Positions 9,768 to 18,163 of a stretch of 21,212 nucleotides of DNA are shown piece by piece (within the stretch, counting starts at the first letter, position 1; each line of letters starts with the position of its first letter). This DNA comes from Cyclostephanos tholiformis (Eukaryota > Bacillariophyta > Thalassiosirophyceae > Thalassiosirales > Thalassiosiraceae), in the NCBI GenBank assembly GCA_036939975.1, contig JALLPB010000170.1, forward strand, positions 1-21,212, given 5' to 3'. The notes under the pieces were generated by a model, which made no database searches, was not told the origin of the DNA, and saw only the letters and a list, made by a program, of their open reading frames with translations. The translations under genes and the position numbers were made by a program.

Positions 9768-11513
9768 TTACTTCATTGCTGCTACACTTCGGTCGCCAAT
9801 CTCCCCTCTATTACTGTTTCCTTCGATTGCGGTTGCTAACTTGTGAAGGAAGTTGTATGCATACATGCTTGCGAGAACTAGTGCAATGGCGAATGGTGGC
9901 CTCCTCTGGAGCAATGATATTGCTCCGACTGCAGCACCCGCAGTAAAAAAATTCTGTAGGGCTCTCATTTGTTTCAGTGCGCGACGACATTTGACACAAT
10001 TTTTGGCATGATGATTCCACGGATCGATCTGCTCTGGTCTGTTTAGTGCGCGCACGGCGAGACGTGATGCCGAGGCTGGACCAAACGTGTTGGGTGGTGC
10101 GTCCGCAAAGCCGTGTTTGGACCACCACTTTCGGAATAACGACGGACCCAAGTCTGACTTACTGACAAGCATATAGTTGAGTCCATCCGTAGCTTTCCTT
10201 CCGGCCCTAGCAGCGCCAACAGCCACTGGTCCACGTTGCTGATTGATGTCATCACGAATCCTCGCAGATCTCTCGACATCGTGCAGCCAAGTGTCAGTGT
10301 TGAGGAATTTATTCACTCTTAGATGAAGGAGCCACTTTGGAAAATTTTTGACTTGAAAGTCTGGCATCAATACACGACATTTTCCCTCTTCTATTGGCGC
10401 GGGAAATATGAGCAGATTTGGTTTGTATTCTTCGGTTGCATCCATGGTCCTGTTCGTGCGAAAATGGAAAAAGGCTGGTCTCTGAAATGACACCACTCCG
10501 AGTCTCGTCTTCTTATTGACTCTATCAATATATCCACACTCAACATGGGTGAAGTTGTTGGCAAGGACCGTCATTTTTATAGGTGAGCCGTCATCTCGAG
10601 TACCTTATATACAAGGGAAAGTGGTTTGTGAGCAGAGAGAGTATCAAATCACTAGTATTGGTAACGTCTAAATTATCGCATTTTACCTTGTAGTGAGTGA
10701 TGAGCAAATGGAATGTGCGCTGGATGAAATTCTCTAAAAGAAAATCGAAGCTGTAAGGCAGATCACGAGAGAAATAAGTTGCTCCATTGTCGATTTTGTC
10801 CTGAAGATATGGATAATGATGTTCGGGGAGAAGGGAGATTCTTAACGTAGAAGGGAAGAATTGAGAATATCCCATCGATAAAAAAAGAGCAATACATACA
10901 AAACAAAAACTCACGGCCATGATTCTCCAGTGACATCAGACGGTAGGAATACAAATAGCAAGTCACCTGATGCGTGAACAGGAAGTGAAGTTGCAGCGCC
11001 CTTCGAAGCGATTGACCCTTCGATGGTTCGACCCTCGTCAAGCTGAGGCAACGTCTTCAAGGTTCCATCCGTGTCGAACGCCCATCCGTGGTATGGACAT
11101 TCAATGCAGCCAGAATCAGGGTCGACTCTGCCCTGCGACAGTGGAGCGAGGCGGTGTGGGCAGGCGTCTACCAATGCGCTCCACTGTGTCGCAACTGCAT
11201 CTTTCTTCGCGTCCGTCGGCAATGGTTTATGCCAAACTGCAATATCGATGCCGCAAACTCGAATTTGAACGGAGGTCAAGCCTGTCAGGCACGAGGCTGA
11301 ACCTAGTGGCATCCATGCTCCCAATTGAAATGTAGGGCCAGGCGAATCGACTGTGGCGGAAGTAGTATCAACGACGACAGATGACGCATCGGTCGGCGCT
11401 TTTCTTATGAATAGATGAGATGGTGATGCAGTGTCCGGCGTGTTGAGCCGCACCTTTGAAGGCACAAAAGAATGGACTTGAACGAAGGCTAAGAGAAGAA
11501 CGAACAGCCGCAT
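9768..11513 (-). pseudogene. Pheophorbide a oxygenase/TIC55-like Rieske oxygenase, frameshifted
   Basis: This family (PaO, TIC55, PTC52) comprises plastid Rieske mononuclear-iron oxygenases acting on tetrapyrroles and related substrates. Exon 1 (11513-10915) encodes a signal peptide, then HSFVPSK, an ASAFAP-like plastid motif, and the Rieske [2Fe-2S] site: C118-P-H120 and C139-P-Y-H142. Exon 2 (10840-10687) gives YFSRDLPYSFDFLLENF and then, in another frame, PAHIPFAHHSLQG, the H-x4-H iron site. The break at about 10721-10717 fits loss of 4 nt (or 1) where family members read ENxxDPxH. Exon 3 (10603-9768) reads TRDDGSPIKMTVLANN, includes the family CxxC (KNCVKC) and ends with a hydrophobic anchor. 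The splice sites are clean GT-AG and need exactly this one shift. Alternatives are a sequencing error or a recent pseudogene. Confidence 0.85.
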
Positions 11514-11628
11514 GGTGCGATGTTCTCGATCACTCTACCCAGAAGCCGAAAGAAATTGAATCATCTAGGTAACTCTATGAGCGCCGAACCAACGCCTGCC
11601 CGCCGCGCGCGCCTGACTCGCTCTATTA

Positions 11629-11984
11629 CTACGGGTCGGGTAACAATTGAGAAAAAGTTTCTCGACAACTTTCTGGAAAGTTTCTAGCCACCTTTTCAGA
11701 TTTCCCTAACTTTGCCCACAAAGCTAGGGAAATCGCATGCGTATAGATACGCATTGCTCCCTCCCTGGCCGATATCGTCCGCCCCTCTCAGCAATCATCA
11801 ATAATCAACAGGGGATAGCACCAACGCGCCCTGAGCCCCAACCATATTTATTAGCTCCCACTGCTGCCGGTGCTGCCTTCCGTCGTCAACCACTGCCATC
11901 GTCGTTGACTCCTACAGCGCCGCCGCCGTCATCGATAATATTATTTTACTCCCCCGCCTCTGCTGCCGCCACCATCCGACGACC
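11629..11984 (+). repeat. Left terminal inverted repeat of the transposon
   Basis: It begins CTACGGGTCGGGTAACAATT and runs to the CATCCGACGACC segment at about 11973-11984, eight bases before the ATG of the Cys-rich ORF. Its reverse complement is found at 15025-15381 with a few indels and scattered substitutions. It contains an imperfect 36-bp palindrome at 11699-11734. It most likely supplies the promoter and 5' UTR of the Cys-rich gene. Confidence 0.9.
11699..11734. repeat. Subterminal palindrome, left copy
   Basis: Arms GATTTCCCTAACTTTG and CAAAGCTAGGGAAATC (16 bp, one mismatch) surround the loop CCCA. The same structure occurs in the right repeat. A likely role is a transposase or host-factor binding site, by inference. 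Confidence 0.8.
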
Positions 11985-11992
11985 AAAAAGCA

Positions 11993-13756
11993 ATGTCATT
12001 TTTATCTGATGAGATTATCAATCTTGAGGACGATTCTTCTTCCAGCAACGAAGGGAGTGTGGGGTCCGATGTGGAGGAGATCGTCCAGTGGGACCGTGAG
12101 CTGCTTCAGTCGAAGACCTACACAACGGCCTACACAATCCTCATCTCTAACCGCAAGTATGATGGCCCAAAGGTGGACGAACAGCGGAAGCTTTTACTCC
12201 GGTTTATCAACTGTCCAGCGGATGATTACTTCAAGAGGAGGTCAAAGGAGGCAAAGGCTTTCAACGAGCTGAAGGCCGCCTGCAAACGTGGATGGTCGAC
12301 GGAGACGTCGAGGGTGAAGGCGTGGAATCTCCGTTTTGTTGCGAATAAGCTAGCACTACTGTTGGTGCTTCGGAGACAGGTTCAGAAGGGAAACGAGGAG
12401 AACAAGACAAATCAAGCTGTCACCCGTGCTCAGAATTCTGTCCGTGGAACTCCAAAGGCCACCGACTTGAAGCGAGCATTCATCAAGCTTTGGGGAGCTT
12501 ATGAGAAGTCCCTGAAGAATTACGTCACTGATGAAAAGAAGAAGGCGAACATCATCCATCGTACTCCTTCTCTTTCTTATCAGCTAAATGGCAAACGCGC
12601 CCAGGATCTTGTCCCTTGGATGAGTTGGGCTAAATGCCAGAACAAATGCCCGGCATGCATTCATGTTTCAACGATGCCGCTACAATCGCCTGAGCTATCG
12701 AACGCGGAGGATTTTCGTCGACGTGCAGCGGCAGAGGCAGATGGTGGAGATGGGGAATTTGAGTCGGTGGACACCAAGGTTGGCTGTTATTGCTACGAAC
12801 AGAACTGCTTTGGGAATGAGGATGGGATAGGATGCTGGAGGTGTGTCGAGATGGCTCAGGAGAAGGGTGATGCCCCAGCAGATGCGGAGCCTGGCATCTG
12901 TCGTTTTGAGTGTGACGTATGCATGTGCACCTGTCAAGTTACGTTTGATGAGAGCAAGCGACACACTATTGCGAAGGGCTTGTCGAAGAATGCGATTAGG
13001 GTGGGGAAGAATGTGAGCGAAAAATCTCGTGAGGAGAGGAATGCAGAGGGTCGCTCACTTTTCTTCGACTACCTGAAAAGTAGCCTTCATGATAACTCCA
13101 TTCAAGAGTACCAAGGTTTCGATTCACGCTCCAACGACGATGTGGCAAATGACATCCTCGTAACCACAGCGAATGATATCTACTTGAATGAGAGCATTCA
13201 GTCAGATGCTCACGTGATGCGGGGCTTGCAGAAGATCATCCCCGGTCGTCACACGACCGTCTCAGTGACGCCTGCTGGGGGTGGGAAAAAGGTGAATGTG
13301 TCCCTACAGCAACTGAAGAAGGAGCTTAAGGGTGGTGGTTTAAAGAAGAGTCCTCCTGAACAGTTGCGTGCTGTGTCCGATCACACGCCTTCAGGTTCCA
13401 TTTTTATCTCAAACGTGAGTAACCGCGCCTGGCGCAACCAGCTCAGCTCCGTTTCGATAGATCCACATCGTGAGACAAGGAATATGGCAGCAACGGCAGG
13501 AGCAGCGGCAACATCGGCAACAGTGGTTACTGCGGCGGCCTCAACAATGATGGGCAGGGTCAAGAAGAGAGTGCTGAATGTGTTTTTGACCTCATCCTTG
13601 ACTTCTCCGACCAAGAAGGTGGCAGCAAAGGTGCATGCAGGGCTCGCACGCAACGATGCTGCATTCACATCCGTCATCGACAGTTTCGAGGAGGTTCAAA
13701 GCTCACAGGAGATCTCTTCTGCCTGCTTTGACTTGCAACGTGCGATGGATGCTTAG
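11993..13756 (+). CDS. Transposon-borne Cys-rich protein, unknown function
   Basis: I do not recognise this 587-aa protein. It starts nine bases inside the left inverted repeat and converges on the transposase, so it is an element gene rather than host DNA. Residues 1-30 are acidic and Ser-rich; 80-190 are Lys/Arg-rich and probably helical. Thirteen cysteines lie between 215 and 314: C215-x3-C219-x2-C222, C265-x-C267-x4-C272, C281-x2-C284, then C303-x3-C307-x2-C310-x-C312-x-C314. This looks like one or more zinc-binding modules. The C-terminal third is Ala/Thr/Ser-rich with basic patches (MGRVKKRV, SPTKKVAAK). The frame is fully open, suggesting recent selection. Possible roles are DNA binding, transposition accessory factor or chromatin interaction; none is demonstrated. 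Confidence 0.8.
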   Translation: MSFLSDEIINLEDDSSSSNEGSVGSDVEEIVQWDRELLQSKTYTTAYTILISNRKYDGPKVDEQRKLLLRFINCPADDYFKRRSKEAKAFNELKAACKRGWSTETSRVKAWNLRFVANKLALLLVLRRQVQKGNEENKTNQAVTRAQNSVRGTPKATDLKRAFIKLWGAYEKSLKNYVTDEKKKANIIHRTPSLSYQLNGKRAQDLVPWMSWAKCQNKCPACIHVSTMPLQSPELSNAEDFRRRAAAEADGGDGEFESVDTKVGCYCYEQNCFGNEDGIGCWRCVEMAQEKGDAPADAEPGICRFECDVCMCTCQVTFDESKRHTIAKGLSKNAIRVGKNVSEKSREERNAEGRSLFFDYLKSSLHDNSIQEYQGFDSRSNDDVANDILVTTANDIYLNESIQSDAHVMRGLQKIIPGRHTTVSVTPAGGGKKVNVSLQQLKKELKGGGLKKSPPEQLRAVSDHTPSGSIFISNVSNRAWRNQLSSVSIDPHRETRNMAATAGAAATSATVVTAAASTMMGRVKKRVLNVFLTSSLTSPTKKVAAKVHAGLARNDAAFTSVIDSFEEVQSSQEISSACFDLQRAMDA

Positions 13757-13875
13757 CTTAGGGTCGTACCTTATTGAAGATGTTGCTTGGAGCGAAATCT
13801 ACTACTACATGAGGAATTGATCATAGTCGTTGTAACTTCATATATTTATTTAGATATCATTACTTCAATATTCAA

Positions 13876-15003
13876 TTAATTCCACTTATATCCACAATGC
13901 TGAAATGTTGTATCAAAATGTTCAATCTGATATGCAGCGATCATTATTTCCTGCTCAAGACGGTTGACATCCCAATCATCCTCCTTCTTCAACCGGATCC
14001 TCTCCATCACCTCACATATTTTGTATTCAATCGGGCCATATTTTGGATGATAAGGTGGCCTTGGGACAATGGAGAAATTGCTGGGACCAACGCGGTTTGT
14101 CACCGTGTTGTGGACGTACACACTGTGATGTGCGGCAAGGTTGTCCCATATAAATACTCGATGAAAGTCAGTGCCGGGGATATTGTTCGTCTCAATATCC
14201 CGGCAGACATAATCGCAAAAATCTCGAAAGATATTGATTGTAGTTCCAACAGCACGCCTGCATCGGATCCATCGTCGAGGTCGCTGAATGCTACCACGAA
14301 CATGTGGAGCCAGGGCTGGATCCCCCGGCTCTATCGCAAAGATGACTGTAATTTTAACACCGTGGTGATAGTGTCCGTCCTTTCGGACACGATGCACCTT
14401 TGCGGCCCATCCGCCTGTGCGGTTACACTTTTCTAGTGTCACTCCAAACTCATCTACGTCAATCAGTTGCCTCCTTAGAACCTGAAAAACTCCGAGAGGG
14501 GGGGGGCAATTCCAAAATTCCCAAACACGGAGCTGCACGTCGGGCCGCTGGGCCTGATAGGCTTCAGTAGAGGCCTTTTTCTTGGTGATCTCGAGCTCCT
14601 TGAGGCGTTTGGAGATAGTCTGATGGGAGTAAAGAACCCCCCCCTCGTTATAAATAAAAACAGCCATCTCGTCAAGGGTGGCATCAGGCCAGGCGGTGAT
14701 GTAGATTGCTAGATTCAGTAGATTGGCACCCAATACTTGAGTCCGCTCCGCATTGCCGGTCTGGCGGTACGGCTCGATGCGGACGGCCCAACAGTAAATA
14801 GACAACAACGAGACGTCAATCGCCTCCCCGGCTTGAAATCTCTACAGTTGTTGCTCACGAAACCACTGCGGATAGCCACCGCTGCCATGATTGCGGGGGT
14901 GGGGAGAAGTCCGTCGAGGCTGCTCAAGCTGCCGAGACAAACCCAGCTCCGCACGAGCCTGCGCTTGCAGATCGGCAGGGTCTGTTGCTCCAAGGGTAGG
15001 CAT
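13876..15003 (-). pseudogene. Tc1/mariner/IS630-type DD38E transposase with in-frame stop
   Basis: DDE transposases of this superfamily cut and paste DNA at TA sites. The frame from ATG 15003 to 13876 has 376 codons including one internal TAG (codon 54, 14844-14842) and the final stop. After the stop comes an N-terminal helix-turn-helix region (RFQAGEAIDVSLLSIYCWAV), a second one (ATLDEMAVF ... SHQTISKRLKEL), and the catalytic domain: IDVDEFG (Asp184), FIWDNLAAHH (Asp287) and PKYGPIEYK (Glu326), with 38 residues between the last two. No further stop or frameshift is seen. The residues before the TAG (GGYPQWFREQQL) look like normal coding sequence, so a CAG-to-TAG change is the simple explanation. 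Readthrough or a later start could still give a product, but the next in-frame ATG (codon 113) would lose the first helix-turn-helix. Confidence 0.88.
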
Positions 15004-15024
15004 GATCGCCACAACGTCGACTAC

Positions 15025-15381
15025 TGTTGTCGGACGGCGGCGGCAGCAGAGGTGGGAGAGTAAAATAATATTATCAATGACGGCGGCGGCGCTGTGGGAG
15101 TCGACAACGACGGCAGCGGTTGATGACGGAGGGCAGCACCGGCAGCAGTGGGAGCTAATAAATATGGTTGGGGATGGCTCAGGGCGCGTTGGTGCTATCC
15201 CCTGTTGATGATTGCTGAGAGGGAGGGCGGCGGACGATATCGGCCAGGGAGGGGGCAATGTGTATCTAGGAGTGTGATTTCCCTAGCTTTGTGGGCAAAG
15301 TTAGGGAAATCGGAAAAGGTAGCTAGAAACTTTCCAGAAAGTCGTCTAGAAACTTTTTCTCAATTGTTACCCGACCCGTAG
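15025..15381 (-). repeat. Right terminal inverted repeat of the transposon
   Basis: It is the reverse complement of 11629-11984 with small indels and scattered substitutions, ending CCCGACCCGTAG next to the TA duplication at 15382-15383. Read on the minus strand it ends about 21 bases before the transposase ATG at 15003, so it probably carries the transposase promoter and 5' UTR. Confidence 0.9.
15276..15311. repeat. Subterminal palindrome, right copy
   Basis: Arms GATTTCCCTAGCTTTG and CAAAGTTAGGGAAATC surround the loop TGGG. It is the mirror of the left copy at 11699-11734, at the same distance (about 70 bp) from the transposon end. Confidence 0.8.
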
Positions 15382-15474
15382 TAGGTCATTTTTTGGATCA
15401 TGGTCGAGACCCAAAAGAGAGGGGAAAGGAGACTGATCAAGGACGCAAATAATACACACGTACAGGATATCATC

Positions 15475-17124
15475 ATGTCCTGGGAATGCCATGCCTGCAC
15501 CTATTCAAACGACGACGAATTACACCTCGCTTGCATCATGTGCCATAGCCCGCGACCACCGTGTCGACTCAGCAGGGGAGCGACGACGACAACGGCATAC
15601 AATGACCGTCTGGGGGGTCGGGAGCACGACGATGGACACGCCATCCGAACGTCGTCGTTGGCGGCGGCCGACCACGTCGCCCCGCGTGCGACTTCTTTAC
15701 GATCGCTTGACGACGACGGTCACCGCAGCACTGTCACTACCACCGCCGAAACCAAGGCTGCTGCGACGGAGTCCGACCGACGAGCGTCCGCGGGCGGCGA
15801 TGGGGGCGGTGGCGGGGTATCCACCCCCGTCGACGACGTCGGTGGTCCGTCGTGGGACGCGTTCGAATCGTTTGGGGGCGACAACGAGGAGGACAGCGAA
15901 GACGTCGACGTCGACGGGATGAAAGACGATCGTTCCGACGCCGTCGCTACCGGAAATGGCGACGGTCGGTGGGACGCATTCGAATCCTTCGAGATGAATT
16001 ATCGCGAGAGCAGTAGTAGCTCGTCGGGAGGGTCGGAGGGCGATTCGGAACAGAACTCGGGATCCGACGATGACTATGATCGTGACGAACATGACGACTG
16101 CGAAGAAGACGATGGACGCTTCGATAACGACGATCCACGCCTCGACGGCCTGAGTGGGGGTGATGCGGAATGCGTCGATCTCGTCGATACCGACGACGAC
16201 GAGGGCGATGATGGCGAGTGCAAGCTCGTCGTTAAGGCGCCGAGGAGGGGGAAGGAGAACGAAAACAACCTCAAGGATGACGGTCAGGGAAGTCGTCGTC
16301 TCGTGCCTCGGAAACGACCACAACGACGGGACGGAACGGTCCATTACCGTTATGATGACGACTCGTCGTCGTCGTCGTTGTCAGAGGTGGAGTGCATCGG
16401 ACTCGCCCCGCGTCGTTCGTGCCTGTCGACGCGGCCCTCGCCACCGTGGCACGCGCGTCGTCGTACCCCGATCCGCGCCGCGACTAGGACGACGATGACG
16501 GAGGATGTCGTCGACGACGCCGTTGTCATCGATGCTGGTGGAAGGGGGAAAGGGGGGAGGGGCAAGGCGTCCGCCAAGGAGGCCGCCTCCTTCCCGTGCA
16601 TGACTTTACGGAACGACATCAGCGGGGGATCAGGCGCGGGCGTTAACGGTCACCGACTGCTATGGGCGGCGAGGGGAGGTAGGGACGAGGAATCGTCGTA
16701 CTCGGCCGTCGCCGACGCATCCGCCGTCGGAGGTAGGGGTGGATCGCATCGACTGTCGTCGTTATCGGATACCACCGGGTTAAGCGCGAGGGCCACCGGA
16801 TCGAGGAAGGCCAAGTCGTCCTCCGCCGTCGTCGCATCCACAATTACCGCAGGGAGGAGGAAGCGTGCCACTTCCTCTTCGAAGGCCGCGAAGAAGAAGC
16901 CGGCCGCCAAGAGGAGGGGGAGGACGAAGAAGAAGGGGGGTTACGGGAGGAAATCATCCCGCAACATTCGTCCACCCTCGATGACGGGGGGCTCCGGAGG
17001 TGGATACGGGATGGAGTGGTCCGCGCGCGAACGTGGGATCCGACCATCGTCCGGTCCGTACATGTCCATATCGAAACAGGAGCCTCTTCTTAGGAATGTC
17101 GGGGGTGGATCGATCCAGTTCTGA
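15475..17124 (+). CDS. RanBP2-type zinc-finger protein, acidic-basic tail
   Basis: The chosen ATG at 15475 places the zinc finger at the N terminus: W3-x-C5-x2-C8-x3-N12-x7-C20-x2-C23, a RanBP2/NZF-type finger (the usual N-to-second-pair spacing is x6). Such fingers bind ubiquitin, RNA or protein partners. The 549-aa protein has no other recognised domain. It contains two copies of WDAFESF (127-133 and 166-172), each followed by an Asp/Glu/Ser-rich block, then a long acidic region to about residue 270. A strongly basic, histone H1-like Lys/Arg/Ala segment lies near residues 455-495, and the C terminus is Gly-rich, ending NVGGGSIQF. An in-frame ATG also exists at 15400, only 17 bp past the transposon's TA duplication, but the finger argues for 15475. 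Nuclear location is inferred. Confidence 0.75.
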   Translation: MSWECHACTYSNDDELHLACIMCHSPRPPCRLSRGATTTTAYNDRLGGREHDDGHAIRTSSLAAADHVAPRATSLRSLDDDGHRSTVTTTAETKAAATESDRRASAGGDGGGGGVSTPVDDVGGPSWDAFESFGGDNEEDSEDVDVDGMKDDRSDAVATGNGDGRWDAFESFEMNYRESSSSSSGGSEGDSEQNSGSDDDYDRDEHDDCEEDDGRFDNDDPRLDGLSGGDAECVDLVDTDDDEGDDGECKLVVKAPRRGKENENNLKDDGQGSRRLVPRKRPQRRDGTVHYRYDDDSSSSSLSEVECIGLAPRRSCLSTRPSPPWHARRRTPIRAATRTTMTEDVVDDAVVIDAGGRGKGGRGKASAKEAASFPCMTLRNDISGGSGAGVNGHRLLWAARGGRDEESSYSAVADASAVGGRGGSHRLSSLSDTTGLSARATGSRKAKSSSAVVASTITAGRRKRATSSSKAAKKKPAAKRRGRTKKKGGYGRKSSRNIRPPSMTGGSGGGYGMEWSARERGIRPSSGPYMSISKQEPLLRNVGGGSIQF

Positions 17125-17252
17125 CAGTGTCGAATATAGACAGAAACTCGCATGGCACGAGGCGAAATATAATTCGTGCTTATTCTCAATTTTAGTCTAG
17201 GTGTTTGCTCATTGTTTGTCGTCTTCACTTTGGCTTTCCATGAGACCATTCG

Positions 17253-18098
17253 CTACCAAATCGTTTTCCCTGATGCCATTGAACTCTCGGTTTTCCCAAT
17301 CTCAACTTGCATTCCTCCAAAGTTCTCTCGTGAGAAAATGCCTGTGAGTCTAGCGCCAATCAGAATGGACGCAATCGACATGATGACATACCCCGAGCCG
17401 AACGATGCATTTGACCTTGATCGTTCTTGCAACGTGAGTGCCAGGTACAGAAGGGAGGCGAATATCATCAACCAGGAGATGACATTGGACAGCATCTTGG
17501 CGACGACCAATCTGGGCCCGCAACGATCGTGCCTCCGCGCGATTGCGAGGGTGCAAATTGCAATACATGCAAGGGACAGAGCACCTGCTGGCATGAGAAT
17601 CACGGTCACTATCAAGCCTGCTGCAACCCATGTCGAATATTGACGATCGGCATGTGCAACGCCTACGTCGCCACATAGAAAGGCGTTGATCTTAGTTAGC
17701 TTCGTATCCAATATTTGTTGCAGGCGATTGTCGTATGTCACTTCATCGCCACCCTGCTTCTCCGGACGATTGCCGGCATTCCGCAACGTCTCCATGTATT
17801 GATTAATTTGCTTGAGTGCATTCCTCGACTGCCTGCCACAGACTCCGTAAAGTTGAATATCCAACTTCAACTGCGTCGTTCGAATCGGAACAGGTGAGCG
17901 ATTAATATCTTCCGGAGCAATGGTGTGCATTCTATAGTTGATGGTAGCAAAGGGTAGATAATATGCTGCAATCAATACCAAGAGATAAAGTATTGGGATA
18001 GTGATTGGGTGATCAAGTTTTCCGTGGCGGAGGGTATTGAGGCAGTTGGCTCGGGACGACATGTTGTCCCTACTTTGCGTCGATCTACAGTTTTTCAT
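17253..18098 (-). CDS. Four-helix membrane protein, unknown function
   Basis: I do not recognise this protein. The frame is open from 18164 to 17253 (303 aa from the most upstream ATG); I use the ATG at 18098 (281 aa) because the upstream ATG at 18164 touches the end of the MITE. Another ATG is at 18062. Numbering from 18164, hydrophobic segments lie near residues 52-72, 179-209, 226-246 and 256-277. Between the first two is a ~105-residue polar loop with cysteines at 109 and 164 and several Arg/Gln-rich stretches. The layout (short tail, one helix, large loop, three close helices) is tetraspan-like but no family motif is visible. It converges with the zinc-finger gene, with 128 bp between the stop codons. 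Confidence 0.55.
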   Translation of the reverse strand: MKNCRSTQSRDNMSSRANCLNTLRHGKLDHPITIPILYLLVLIAAYYLPFATINYRMHTIAPEDINRSPVPIRTTQLKLDIQLYGVCGRQSRNALKQINQYMETLRNAGNRPEKQGGDEVTYDNRLQQILDTKLTKINAFLCGDVGVAHADRQYSTWVAAGLIVTVILMPAGALSLACIAICTLAIARRHDRCGPRLVVAKMLSNVISWLMIFASLLYLALTLQERSRSNASFGSGYVIMSIASILIGARLTGIFSRENFGGMQVEIGKTESSMASGKTIW

Positions 18099-18163
18099 GG
18101 CTCCTTGCAACTTAAAATTATATTTTAAATTTTGAACAATTACCATATGCCTTAGGTTGAACA

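Larger units (their letters stand above)
11627..15383. mobile_element. Two-gene Tc1/mariner/IS630-like transposon
   Basis: The element spans 11629-15381, flanked by TA at 11627-11628 and 15382-15383, the target duplication of this superfamily. Its ends are inverted repeats of about 356 bp starting CTACGGGTCGGGTAACAATT. Inside are two convergent ORFs: a DDE transposase (minus) with an in-frame stop and a 587-aa Cys-rich protein (plus). Their tails are 119 bp apart. The left end is 115 bp upstream of the Rieske oxygenase start and the right end 93 bp upstream of the zinc-finger gene start. The two repeats differ by scattered substitutions and a few small indels, so the copy is probably not brand new. 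Confidence 0.9.

Noticed and set aside
10687..10840. A tiny intron to explain the oxygenase frameshift
   Set aside because: There is no GT-AG pair at the break, and both sides are contiguous family motifs with only about one residue missing.
15697..16344. Long antisense frame (215 aa) in the zinc-finger gene
   Set aside because: It mirrors the GAC/GAT-rich acidic coding region; the plus strand has a recognisable zinc finger and a longer frame.
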